From positions 63,378,001-63,442,000 of the forward strand of contig CM060989.1 in NCBI GenBank assembly GCA_030765065.1: a stretch of 64,000 bases of DNA, read 5' to 3'. The notes under the pieces were generated by a model. It did no database searches and was not told the DNA's origin. It was given only the letters and a program-made list of their open reading frames with translations. Source of the stretch: Deroplatys truncata (Eukaryota > Arthropoda > Insecta > Mantodea > Mantidae). Positions 54,700 through 64,000 of this stretch are shown in pieces. The translations under genes and the position numbers were made by a program. Within the stretch, counting starts at the first letter, position 1. The number at the start of each line of letters is the position of its first letter.

Positions 54700-56036
54700 T
54701 GTTTACTTTCCCTATCACATACATAGTACTAGGTAGAGTAGGTATTGCATTTCACCCAAATATCTGATATTGAGATTTCACTGCAAATAATGTTTTGAGG
54801 CCCCCTGAATAAAAAATCTGATGTGTTACACTCACATGACTTTCTCTACTCTTGTACAATCTATTTTTACAAACGCCTATTCTCCATATGCTTCATATTA
54901 ATCGAGATGTCAATCTTATTTGTAATTTTCTTGTAGATGCAAGGGGAATATGGTAGCTTTTAAGCGATAGTCAAATATTTTATCGCTGGTTGCTATGTGG
55001 CGCATTCCATTCTCTTTGCATGTCCAGTACATAAAAAAATGAATAACGAATTTGAGAAAAAGTATAAGTATTGGAAAATTTAAGGAAATAACAAGCAATA
55101 TCTCGAAAACGGTTCACTCAACAAAAAAAATGTATATGATATAAGTTGTGTATTTTAACGCGATCTACATTTTTTGTGTAGTAAAATTTTGTCTATCTCT
55201 TATGGTTTACCAGTTATGCAAAAGTCGTTCATAATGAAGAATACTTTTGGAGACATTCCCAGAAATTTCGAGATATACATTTCATTTCTCATGACATTAT
55301 CTTAAACATATGATATTTTCATCAAAATCGTTAGAGCCATTTTTGAGAAAATTAAAATTTTCGAAAAATGTTCCATGTAAAGGGTAGTCTGGGGTGGGGG
55401 GATTTTCTTGAAAATCTTCGTGTCGCATCTCTGGAAGATACTGAACGTAAATACCAAGTTTGGTGTTTATCCGACTGTTAGTTTTTGAGTTATGCTGTTC
55501 ACAGACACACACACAGACACACACACAGACACACAGACACACACACAGACACACACACGGACATGTTTCCAAAAATGCTTTTTTTGGATTCAGGAGGTCT
55601 CAAAACATGTATTTCCGGTGAAATCTCGGTATCGAATTTTTGGGTGGAATGCAATACTTCCCCTACTTACTATACGTAGTAGAGAAAGTAAAAAGTGTTT
55701 TAGAAAAAGGTCCGTGCATGTGTGAACAGCATTACTCAAAAACAAAAACTCGGATAAACAGCAAACTTGGTATTTAAGTCGTCTTCCAAAGATCCAACAC
55801 GAAGACTTTAAAGAAAATCCCCCACCCCAAACTACCCTTTACATGGAAAATTTTTCATTTCTAAAAACAGGCTGTTAACGATTTTGATTAAAACATAATA
55901 TATTAAAGACATTTACATGACAAAGTGTCAATTTTAAATTTTCTGAGAATAGCCTGTGAAGTCCTGTTCATTTGGAAGGAATTTTATATTATCTTGCATA
56001 ACTGTAAACATTGAGTAATAGACAAAAATGTACTAA
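54700..56036 (+). mobile_element. Rep-Hb copy hosting a Rep-H
   Basis: The left part is 54700-54810 (TTACTTTCCCTATCAC, TCACCCAAATATCTGATATTG). After the Rep-H it resumes at 55695 with GGTCCGTGCATGTGTGAACAGC and continues to 56036. Strong divergence marks it as old. Confidence 0.75.
54811..55694 (-). mobile_element. Rep-H copy with expanded CA/GACA tract, inside Rep-Hb
   Basis: It reads from AAAAAATCTGATGTGTTACAC to GTAGTAGAGAAAGTAAAAAG. The tract at 55500-55558 is an array of ACAC and AGAC units, the longest in the family. Confidence 0.93.
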
Positions 56037-56509
56037 ATAAAAAATCTGATATACATTCACAGGACTTTCTCTATCCTCTATCACTTATTAGTGGATATAC
56101 AATCTGTTCTTACTAAAGCTTATTACTTTCTCAACTACGTATAGTAAGTAGGGGAAGTACTGCATTCCACCCAAAAATGTCATATTGAGATTTCATGGAA
56201 AATACATGTTCTGAGGTCCCTTGAATCAAAAAAAAAAAGGCAAACCTAGTATTTAGGTTCAGTATCTTACAAAGACGTGACACGAAGATTTTCAAAAAAA
56301 TTCCTGTATCCTAGACTACTCTTTACATGGAACATTTTTCGAAAATTTTAATTTTCTCAAAAATGGCTCTAACGATTTTGATTAAAATACCATATGTTTA
56401 AGATATTTTCATGACAAATGAAATGTATATCTCGAATTTTCTGGGAATGTCTCCAAAAGTATTCTTCATTGTGAACAACTTTTGCATAACTGGTAAACCA
56501 TAAGAGATA
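56037..56509. mobile_element. Two Rep-H-family fragments in opposite orientation
   Basis: 56037-56124 starts with AAAATCTGATATACATTCAC (hairpin end first). 56125-56509 starts ACTTTCTCAACTACG and runs to CATAAGAGATATGG, where LINE-E begins. Confidence 0.75.
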
Positions 56510-57080
56510 TGGAATAATCTACTTTCACTCCCTGTTGCGATATAGAATAATCTTCTGGAGTAATTCAGCACATAGCAAGCAAGTATTTATATTACAAAAA
56601 AAAGGCCATGCGTATTATCTGTGCTCCCGTCATTCCTGTAGACGCTTGTTCAAAAGCCCAATAATTCTTAGTCTCACTGGTGAATACATATATTCTCTCT
56701 TGAGCTACCTTACAGATAATTACAATAAGTTCACAACAAACCTTGCTGTGCATAAACACAATACAAGGCATGCAGGCTATTTGCATAGACCAGCAAATAG
56801 CTTAAAACTGTTTCAGAAAGGATGTCACTATTCTGCACAATAACAATTTATAATAACCTTCCATGCTACTTAAAATTATTACGCAAGTCTAATGTATGGT
56901 GCAGAGAGTGAGAGAGAAGGAGGGAGAAATGTTCTTAGTGTTGGGTATGTTATTAGTTTAAAAAAGAAGTTGTTGGTGCTGGGTATGTTTATTAGTTATG
57001 CTGCATATTTCATAATTGCATAACGTGTTCAATGTCCCTGAATGTTGCTCACAGTGGGACCAAATGGCCAAAGAAACAGC
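56510..57080 (+). pseudogene. Jockey/CR1-like LINE-E, 3' fragment
   Basis: The plus strand reads RYRIIFWSNSAHSKQVFILQ, RLFKSPIILSLTGEYIYSLL and NTRHAGYLHRPANSLKLFQK, the well-known C-terminal region of jockey/CR1-type insect LINE proteins (compare the decayed IMEYGIIYWG end of LINE-D). One frame slip lies near 56600; the frame ends at GCHYSAQ. Only the 3' end is present. Confidence 0.82.
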
Positions 57081-57084
57081 CAAA

Positions 57085-57254
57085 AATATGATGCCGAGAT
57101 TTCACTAAAATACACATTTTAAGACTCCCTGAATTATGAAAAGAAATAAAGGTAAAAAAAAAGTGTCTTTAGAAAAAAGGTCCTCCTGTGTGTAAGTTGG
57201 TGTATGTGTGAACAACATAACTCAAAAGCTAAAAGTCGGCTAAATACCAAACTT
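57085..57254 (+). mobile_element. Rep-Hb fragment
   Basis: ATGCCGAGATTTCAC, AAGACTCCCTGAATT, AGGTCCTCCTGTGTG and AACAACATAACTC follow the family order over about 170 bp. Confidence 0.65.
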
Positions 57255-58290
57255 GGAAAAAGGGGAAAACTAACCTGTCTCATCCCTAATTTGGGACATG
57301 AATTCCGAATTGGAGTAAATTGAATTACTTGGGTCCTCCAAAGTGATGTGTTCCTAACCTTAGGTTTGTGATAGGCTGGACTACACACTAATGAGGGCCC
57401 TAAGCGCCACAAAGCGTAGCCGAGGGATGTTTTTTAGAAGTAGAGTGGAGCAGTACGACAGGGTGTAGCCATAAGATCTGTGCAAATAATTTGCTGATTA
57501 TTTATGATATTGTTACCATAACAGCCAACATCTGCTCCAAAACACACCAATACGGTAATTTAACCACTTTTCTTTAAGTTTTAATCACATTTTCAAATGG
57601 ACCCTAGTAATTCAAAATAGTCCACAATTGTAATGATACCTGCTCCCTGATTAATTAGTCACCTTTTGACCCACAGCCCAGACTAACCATTAAATAGGAA
57701 CATAATTTTTTTCCCAAGAATGCAAGTAAAGGATATATAGTAGTACCCTGAAAAACCGAACCCCACAAATCCCAAATTTTGGATAATTTGGACAAATTCA
57801 TGATAGTGAGAAAAAATTAAAATTTTACTGGCAATGTAAAGAAAGGATTTAATCAAGAGTACTGTACGATTATGTCTATGAGTATTTAGCGTAATAGAAT
57901 ACAAATGTAGAATAGGTCTACAGTGTTACAAATAGTTGAAATAGAAATGATACTCTAAGCAGTTTTATAATTGTACTCTGTATTGCATATACAATGCTTT
58001 ATTACATGTTTTTGGAGTAGTCCGAACAGATCACAGCCCCAATTAATTCGGTTTTCCGGAGTTCTATGTAGTACAAAGTTACTTTTATTTCTCAGTTGAA
58101 TATTGACATTTCTGATTGTTGAAAACTTCTCCTTATGCAAAATGTCAATAATACTTAAAAGTTTTTTACCCAATGTAAATGCAAGAAAATGACATAACGA
58201 TAGCGTAAAATCAAAAATATGTCCTAAAAATAGATAACATAAAACGACCTAATAAATTTTCATAGTCTGCGGCTCTGCTAACACCTCTAT
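57255..58290. repeat. Dispersed repeat R5, second copy, with two insertions
   Basis: 57255-57310, 57613-57738 and 58069-58290 match 857-1131 and 1908-2040. The gaps between them hold an R6-like segment (57312-57612; matches 6771-6905) and a pogo/Tigger-like relic. Confidence 0.6.
57739..58068. mobile_element. pogo/Tigger-like MITE relic
   Basis: The left end TAGTACCCTGAAAAACCG and the right end (reverse complement TACATAGAACTCCGGAAAACCG, followed by AATTAATTGGGGC) are poor inverted repeats of the Tigger type. R5 reads through when it is removed. No coding sequence. Confidence 0.6.
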
Positions 58291-58441
58291 GCATTTCACA
58301 AAGCTGACATAACCTATATGAATACCGGTTCCACTTGCTACAACCACACTTTGAATTTGCAGGAAACTAATTTTTAGGAAGAATGTGTCTTAATTGAAAA
58401 TGTGGTATGTCAATTGTTTGTACACAGTTTCAATATCTTAC

Positions 58442-58549
58442 CTGATTGCCTCCGATTATAACTATCATGCCGGCACCCGCTGCCGTTAAACCCCATGTAA
58501 ACAGTGTGCCTAAAAAGGCCTGTGCTATGGGACACAAATTCTGTATCAT
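58442..58549 (-). CDS. SLC39A11: ZIP11 zinc transporter, first coding exon
   Basis: ATG at 58549-58547 (minus strand) opens 36 codons ending exactly at a GTAAGATATTG donor: MIQNLCPIAQAFLGTLFTWG then LTAAGAGMIVIIGGNQ. It is the first membrane helix of ZIP11, with the conserved LLGT-FTWG-TAAGA pattern, and joins in phase 0 to RKLLD of exon 2. A ZIP11 N-terminus normally starts about eight residues before the helix, as here, so this ATG fits as the start; no in-frame upstream ATG looks better. The promoter should lie to the right. Confidence 0.9.
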
Positions 58550-59033
58550 TCTTCTACTGTTTAAATACCTATTCAAAGCAACTAGACAGTGCCATTCACT
58601 CCTTTCGCATTACATTTCCATTTTCTGCCACGACTGCATTAGGTTTTCCCACACATTTACACTCCACAAACACGATAACTCCAAGTCTGACATCAAAGTG
58701 GCTAGGCGACTGTCAATGTCAAACTCCGCCAAACACCCACACAGCACACAGCATTGCCAACCTAAGCTTCCACGCATCTGACTTCTGTCAAATACGAGTG
58801 TGTTTTAAAGTAATAGTGCCGTTTTAATATCTTACTGCTACAGTCGCGATTTTGAACATGCACGACCGCTTCCTCCAGCCAGACACAGCTGTGAACGATC
58901 GTCACTTTGTGTTTTCCTGTGTTAAAGTACTTCGAAATGTTCAAAACAATCTAACGACCCTCTGACTGTGAACTCAGATCAGTGGTTCGCTTTTTGAATG
59001 CGAGAAATGTTACGCCAGCAAACATTCATCGAA
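58550..59033 (-). promoter_or_regulatory. Presumed 5' UTR and promoter region of ZIP11
   Basis: About 480 bp between the start codon and the first transposon (SINE S1). It is richer in CG dinucleotides than the introns (58650-58960) and free of recognised repeats. No TATA box or initiator is convincing. I infer the role from position only. Confidence 0.45.
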
Positions 59034-59285
59034 ACTGAGTTTTATTTATGGACGCTCTTTAACTGCTGTGGTCCTTAGCATCCCATTGGGCGTGAAAGAC
59101 CAGTAATTTTGCTCAGAGGCATCTTGAGGTTCTTTTACGTGCCGTAAATCTACGACACGGGACCACCGGCTTTACTTCTCTTCCGAAGGAAGCCATGCTA
59201 GGGATTTTTACGTCCGAAAAATTCCATCACCCTCCGCCAGGTTTGAACCCGCGACCTCGGGAACTGGAGGCTAGCATGGAGGATG
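59034..59285 (-). mobile_element. SINE S1, copy 3, head truncated
   Basis: It has the same body and B-box-like GGTTTGAACCCGCG region (plus strand). The A-box half (AACCACTACACCAC on the plus strand) is missing after GGCTAGCATGG, where mariner sequence begins. Confidence 0.85.
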
Positions 59286-59634
59286 ACAAAAAACATCTAT
59301 CGCCAATTATTGTGCGAGGTTTATGGGGAATCTTTATGATTCATGATAATGTCTGGCCACACACAGCCAAACAAACTCAAGATATGATCGCATCATTTAG
59401 TTGGGAACAATTATTATTCGACCACCCTCCTTAAAGTCCGCATTTGGCACCAAGCAATTTTTATCTGAAGTAATTCCTTAGTGGAAAACATTTCAATGAC
59501 GATGATGTGAAACAAGAAGTGCAGACTTGGCTTTCATCACAGGCGGCATCATTCTTTGACGAAGGCATACAAAAACTGGTTTCTCGTTACAAGTGCCTGA
59601 ATAACGGCGGTGACTATGTGGCATAGTAGTGTAA
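59286..59634 (+). pseudogene. mariner transposase C-terminal fragment (M9)
   Basis: It reads HDNVWPHTAKQTQDMIASFS (second catalytic region), WEQLLFDHPP, then after a stop SPHLAPSNFYL (third region, with both aspartates replaced). The C-terminus QAASFFDEGIQKLVSRY and NNGGDYVA ends at TAG. Same lineage as M4. No terminal repeats remain. Confidence 0.88.
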
Positions 59635-59975
59635 GGTAATGAATGATAATAAAATATTTGGAAAAGAATTTAAAAAAAAATGTCGATGCTTAGTTTAAAA
59701 AGATGCCACATACCACACAATACAAATATTGGGATGTTTTAAACGACCTTCCAAGCTGGAAAATGCAAAATCATATCTCACTTGAGGTGGGTCGCTTGGA
59801 AAAGGGTTTGCCTCATCCTCTCATAACAAATGCCTGTTAACTCTGACTTCAGCGGTTTCATTATTGTGTGCTGTACTCTTTGTACCAAGTCCATTACTTT
59901 CCGTTTTAAAACAAGTTCCTATTCATCCAAGTTTTTAAAAAAAAGAGTCCCAAGCTGCATGAATAAATTCATTTG
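59635..59975. other. Unassigned DNA upstream of ZIP11
   Basis: Nothing recognised. Confidence 0.5.
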
Positions 59976-60475
59976 ACCGAGCGGGATGGCTCAGGCGGTA
60001 AAGTCTGTGGCCCGCATTCGGGAAATCCCGTGTTCAAATCCCGTGGGCCGACCAATCTGAGTTTTTTTTCGTGGTTTTCCTCAGTCGCCAAGGTAAATAC
60101 AATAGCAAAATGAAAAATAAGTGGTAATAGCGAATGCTATGCCATCTATCTGCAGATAATGTAAGCAGTTAGACTGGACGGCACCCTAACGCCATCTGCA
60201 CGGCACGAAGCAGAAGATCCGGCTGCCATACGCTGGGGGTCTCTGTGGGCACGTGACGAAGCAAGATGGCATTTCCTGGGATGAGACCTAGAAGGCTAAC
60301 TGTCCGCCTTTTTGTGTGAGGGCGGCGGTAGACTGGACGGTACCCTAATGCTATCTGCACGGCATGAAGCAGGTGGTTACAGAGATGAGACCTAGAACGC
60401 TAACTGTCCATCACATATCGTTCTGTTATCCATAACACGACCAGGGAGTTAAAGCGACGTAAAATAAAATAGAGA
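59976..60475 (+). mobile_element. tRNA-derived SINE S3 with internal duplication
   Basis: The head GATGGCTCAGGCGGTAAAG (A box) and GTGTTCAAATCCCGTGGG (B box) are followed by a GTTTTCCTCAGTCGCCAAGG block. The body contains a directly repeated AGACTGGACGG segment (60173-60212 and 60331-60372) and ends GTTAAAGCGACGTAAAATAAAATA. The tRNA-like part cannot fold a full acceptor stem, so it is not a tRNA gene. Confidence 0.85.
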
Positions 60476-60559
60476 GAGAAAAAAGGTGCATTTGTCTCAT
60501 ACAAAAGGTTTGGTTACTATGAACAGATCTCTCTCCACTTCAGTAGCGTAGCCAGAAAA

Positions 60560-60960
60560 ATGTTAAGGGGGTGTTATGTATAGGTATCCATTTTTAAACA
60601 ATGTGTATCAATTCAAGTGATAAATGTGAATTAATCCCGAGTTGAAATATTTAAATAAATTGATTTTATGTTCACACATTAAGGTGTAGCAATTGGAAAT
60701 AAAATTAGGATAGGATGTTTTGCGTATTCTAAGCGGCAAATGTGTTTTGACACGAGAAATAGGTAGGAATAACCACTGTGAAGTAGCTATGTATTTTATA
60801 TTACCGCTGTAAGCCATTTTATTTCACTACAAAATAGGGTTTCTAGTTATGTTCTAAACTGGGAGATATTGTACTTATTTGGAAACCAATCAAATTTAGT
60901 ACCGGAACGAAAACATGCCCATTCCCTATAGTTTAATATAGTTGTACCAACGCCATCTAA
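60560..60960. repeat. Dispersed repeat R4, copy 2, inverted relative to copy 1
   Basis: See 8205-8480. Blocks here are GAGTTGAAATATTTAAATA, GTAGCAATTGG and AAATTAGGATAGGATGT. After 60840 the match to 8210-8275 becomes weak. Confidence 0.6.
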
Positions 60961-61123
60961 AGCATAGTTTCTGTTGCTGTCACTTTTGGCGACACTGTCT
61001 AAGTCATGCGGTGCAACTTCAGGGCTAGCGATATGATTAGGAATTATCTCGTTCTCACCAACTAGAAAGATACCATTATTTCAACGAAGCTATCTTTGTT
61101 ATTCATTTTTACATTTTTTTTAG

Positions 61124-61283
61124 CAAGGGGAGGGGTTCCAACTCCACTTAATTTCTTTTTATGGAGATATTTGGAATGTATTGTAGTCTTTGTTATGAGG
61201 CCTGCTAATATTGAAATTTTAAAAATGAGAATCAGGAAAGGATGCAAAGATGTACCACCAGTAGTGATTGAAAACGTTCAATA
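61124..61283 (+). pseudogene. Transposase C-terminal fragment (Tc1/mariner superfamily)
   Basis: The plus strand reads TPLNFFLWRYLECIV and NIEILKMRIRKGCKDVP up to ENVQ and a stop. This is the third catalytic region (usually SPDLTPLDFFLWG) and following helix of the same broad group as M5. Nothing upstream of it is recognisable. Confidence 0.65.
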
Positions 61284-61917
61284 AGAATTCACGCTTCGAC
61301 TTAACCGCTGCCAGGCTTTAAATGGGGGACATTTTAAACTTATTACATAATTAGAATTTCATTTGTTACAGTAGATGCTTAAATTGTGGAGTGTTATACA
61401 AGTTAACAATTAAACTGTTCCCATAGCAACCAAACCTTTTGTCTGAAACAAATGTAATTGCTTATGCAACTAAATAAGATAAAGAAAAAAATGAACAAAT
61501 ACTATATAGCCATTTAAAATGTTTGCTGATGACACACCTGTACCATAATGGCTGAAAATTTATTTATTTTAATTTTCCTTTCAAAATACAGTGAAGCCTG
61601 CTCTCAAACGGTCACCAACCATCCTTACGAAAAATGGCCGTTAGTATAGGTGACCGCTAAACTGAAGTTAAGAAATATTCGAAATCTGGTTCATTGCATG
61701 ATTAACTACATAGGACCTACGATATATTATTAAAAGAGACAAACACGTTAACCGGGTAATTAGTCCTTATTTAGCTGATACATAATACAATAAATTATTG
61801 TAAACATAAACCATACGTAGTAATGTATACGAGCATAGGCATTAGCAATAGGCCTCTTTTTATTTTTCTTCTAATATTAGGAGTTGCCTTAATAATGGAA
61901 TAAACACAATATAAATA

Positions 61918-61949
61918 ATAATAATAATAATAATAATAACAACAACAAC
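61918..61949. repeat. (AAT)n/(AAC)n microsatellite
   Basis: Short AAT array ending in AAC units, inside the pogo-like element. Confidence 0.9.
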
Positions 61950-62211
61950 ATTCTTAACACATTCACCGACTGAATACAACTGAACTCAATCAAAAAGTTT
62001 TAAAAATTGCGTTTTATTTATAGATGCTCTTTAATTGCTGATAAACCAAATCCAAAGCGTCCCATTCTACAGAGTGAGCCAAAAGACTTCGAACTGTCTG
62101 CGCGGTGTTTTTCCTGTCCGCGTCCTCGGCGCTCGTTGCCGTCTGCCGCTATCATAGAAAGGCGCGGATAAAACCATACAACATTTTTAAAACTACTTTT
62201 AAAGGCTTTGC

Positions 62212-62555
62212 TTACCAACTTTATGAAAAGAAATGCTGAAAGTGTCCACCGTCGTTGTCGAAACATTTTGGCACCTCTTTAGGAAAACTATCCATCATGG
62301 AATTTTTGGAGGGAATTTTCCAAACGATGACCGATGTCGTCTAATGTTTCTTCGGTAAGAACCGAACCCGTCATTTAGATTTCTTAGCTTGAACCACAGA
62401 TTAACACTTCCTGTGGCCTGAAATTTACTGTAAAGTTCATGAATTGTTGTACGGCCTGGAACTTTTACACCTGGAAATCTTTCTGCAAATCGTACTTTCA
62501 CTTGGCGAGCTGACCGAGTTAACATACGAATCATAAATAAACACATGCTGTGCAA
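62212..62555 (-). pseudogene. Transposase N-terminus fused to its C-terminus (left arm of the foldback)
   Basis: RQVKVRFAERFPGVKVPGRT and IHELYSKFQATGSVN (the N-terminal HTH of a mariner-superfamily transposase) run, with decay, into SYRRNIRRHRSSFGKFPPK. They then join MMDSFPKEVPKCFDNDGGHF, the protein's end. The catalytic core is deleted. Confidence 0.8.
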
Positions 62556-62839
62556 TAGAAAACATATACTGCGCCATAATATACTTTGTGACTTAGTAAG
62601 GACAAAATAATAAATAACTCGTAATAACTGAACTACATCACATCACCGTCAACTCAAAACTGCACTTTACACTGCACAGCAAAACCACAACAGCGTGACT
62701 TTGTTTATAGCAGCAGTGCGTTATCATGTTTTATCATATTTCCACACGCCCAGTGGAAAAACACCGCGCAGCCAGTAATATTGTTCATAAAATACACCTC
62801 CGGGGTAACTTAAAACATAAAGTGTATAAGACAACCCCA

Positions 62840-62959
62840 CACACCCTGGAAGAATTAAAACTAAATATCCGCCAGGAAATTTCTCAGCGTGAACTACGCC
62901 GAGTGATGGATAGTTTCCTAAAGAGGTGCCAAAAATGTATGGACAACGACGGAGGCTAG
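62840..62959 (+). pseudogene. Transposase C-terminus (right arm of the foldback)
   Basis: TPHTLEELKLNIRQEISQRE and LRRVMDSFLKRCQKCMDNDG end at TAG at 62957-62959. It duplicates the left-arm C-terminus in the opposite direction and retains about 25 more upstream residues. Confidence 0.8.
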
Positions 62960-63904
62960 TTTCGGCATATCCTTCCATAAATTTGGTAAGTAAAGCATTT
63001 AAAATTATTTTTAAAAATGTTGTATGTTTAATCCGCGCCTTTCCATGATAGCGGCAGACGGCAACAAGCGCCGAGGACGCGAACAGAAAAAACACCGCAC
63101 AGGCGGTTCGGAGCCTTTTGGCTCACTGTATATTGGGCGTGAAAGACCGGTAATTTTGCTCATAGGCCTCTTTATCAGGCTTGAGGTTCTTTAACGACAC
63201 GGGACCACCGGCTTTACTTCCCTTCGAAGGAAGCCATGTTAAGGATTTTTACGCCCGAAAAAATCTCTCGCTCTCTGCCGGGTTTGAGCCCGCGACCTCG
63301 GGAAATAGGGGCTTGCATGGTAACTACTACCACAGAAGACGAGTAAGAAGCTCTAACAGTATACATAGTAACAATACACAAAAGCTTAAGTGTCGGCATG
63401 TTTGTTGTTCGATGCCGAAGCCAACCAAATGTGTCACACACCTCTGACCAGCGCTTGCATGTTTGCAGAACCTGTAATAGTAAACAAGGTTTTATCTCAC
63501 GCCGCCCGACAGACCTACTGTGTGATGACGGTCTCAGGGGTGAACAAAGTACCTTACTTTATTCGTAGTGCTTGCAAGTGTGACCGACCGGCCGAATAAT
63601 TCAGGTCATTTTGTGAAATTTGTGTTGCCACACCCGTTAAAGGGAAGGAATATTAACACAGGCCTTATGGACAAATTAATCGGTTCCAAAGGAAAAATGA
63701 CCGTTTATTGGGTTGACCGCTAGGTAAAGGTGGCCGTCTAGACAGGTTTGGCTGCATTAAATTTGATGTGTCCGAATATATTTTTTTTAAAAAAATATGG
63801 GTTATTTTAGTTTTATTTGCATTATTACTTACTTATGTAAGACCTGTATAATCTGCAAGTAATTAGGTCGTCCTCTGTGGAGTAGTTGTTCTAGAGCCAG
63901 TTAC

Positions 63905-64000
63905 AACAGGATAGTATCAACAAGATGGAACACCAACCCATTATGCAAACATTGTGCAAGACTACCTGAATGAGACCGTTCCTAACTGGTAGATCGATAA
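63905..64000 (+). pseudogene. Transposase fragment running off the right edge
   Basis: The plus strand reads YQQDGTPTHYANIVQDYLNE and TVPNW, a stop, then ID. QQDG-P-HY is the second catalytic region of M5-type (DD41D-like) transposases. The upstream part is missing: 63758-63904 shows nothing except a possible S1 head remnant near 63870. Confidence 0.75.

Larger units (their letters stand above)
62070..63128. mobile_element. Foldback mariner derivative with ~240-bp inverted arms
   Basis: 1059 bp between TA pairs (62068-62069 and 63129-63130). Arms 62070-62310 and 62885-63128 are inverted copies: CAGAGTGAGCCAAAAGAC outward, through GCCGTCTGCCGCTATCAT, to the end of a transposase gene. Both arms hold the same transposase C-terminus pointing outward, so the right arm is an inverted duplicate rather than a normal 5' end. 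Confidence 0.9.
61998..63343 (-). mobile_element. SINE S1, copy 4, split by a foldback mariner
   Basis: The tail part at 61998-62069 (GCGTTTTATTTATAGATGCTC to GCGTCCCATTCTA) and the body and head at 63129-63343 (TATTGGGCGTGAAAG to ACTACCACAGAAGACGAG) join into the S1 consensus when the insertion is removed (compare 8845-8857). Confidence 0.92.
61589..63757. mobile_element. pogo/Tigger-like element, hosting a SINE and a foldback mariner
   Basis: The left end CAGTGAAGCCTGCTCTC continuing AAACGGTCACC, and the right end (reverse complement CAGCCAAACCTGTCTAG, continuing ACGGCCACC), are pogo-type inverted repeats. TA is next to the left end; the right border is blurred. The remaining interior (61680-61997 and 63344-63690) shows no readable transposase. 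It contains SINE S1 at 61998-63343. Confidence 0.75.

Noticed and set aside
58446-58827. Plus-strand frames of 107-111 codons opposite ZIP11 exon 1
   Set aside because: They overlap the exon antisense, show no domain, and the minus strand carries the conserved ZIP11 start.
59976-60056. Possible tRNA gene (A and B boxes, CCA at the end)
   Set aside because: The 5' GACCGAG and the 3' end cannot form an acceptor stem, and the sequence continues into a SINE body with a GTAAAATAAAATA tail. It is a SINE head.

Overview
The window is eukaryotic and almost certainly insect nuclear DNA. It is AT-rich and intron-like, has no operons, and is packed with decayed mariner/Tc1 transposons, tRNA-derived SINEs, non-LTR retrotransposon pieces and solo LTRs. 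The repeat types suggest a large repeat-rich insect genome, possibly polyneopteran; that placement is a guess.

Only one host gene is supported. It is a minus-strand gene for a ZIP11-type zinc transporter (SLC39A11, gufA branch of the ZIP family). Five coding exons can be assembled: exon 1 at 58442-58549, exon 2 at 42910-43144, exon 3 at 34994-35092, exon 4 at 29446-29634 and exon 5 at 20243-20312. All have GT-AG borders and the reading phases agree. They total 701 coding bases (233 codons plus 2 nt) spread over 38 kb. The exons encoding the end of the protein are not in the window and should lie beyond its left edge. Nearly everything else left of 58.4 kb is therefore intron of this gene filled with mobile DNA, and the first 20 kb is intron 5.

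The dominant repeat, called Rep-H here, is about 0.8-0.95 kb and present in roughly 20 copies plus older relatives (Rep-Hb). One end reads TTTACTTTCTCTACT, and its inverted counterpart AGTAGAGAAAGT lies about 25 bp inside the other end, which carries a small hairpin and ends CACATCAGA. It has a variable internal (CA)n tract and inserts into T/A runs without a visible target duplication. This layout fits non-autonomous Helentron-type (HINE/DINE-like) elements. Strands given for Rep-H are in that inferred orientation: '+' means the TTTACTTTCTC end comes first.

Eight solo LTRs with TG...CA ends (1.1, 5.7, 7.0, 10.4, 11.9, 28.4, 31.4 and 39.3 kb) were left by Gypsy/BEL-like retrotransposons. Seven have perfect 4-bp target duplications. 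Some carry tandem repeats just upstream of a TATA-like box. At least six mariner lineages, one Tc1, one pogo-like element, a TTAA-flanked MITE and several LINE fragments complete the picture.

Nesting is extensive: Tc1 in Rep-Hb; Rep-H and an LTR inside a mariner; Rep-H and an LTR inside a LINE; a SINE and a Rep-H inside a Rep-H; and a foldback mariner inside a SINE inside a pogo-like element at the right end. No transposase or reverse transcriptase here is intact; the closest is the DD41D mariner at 24.4-26.0 kb.
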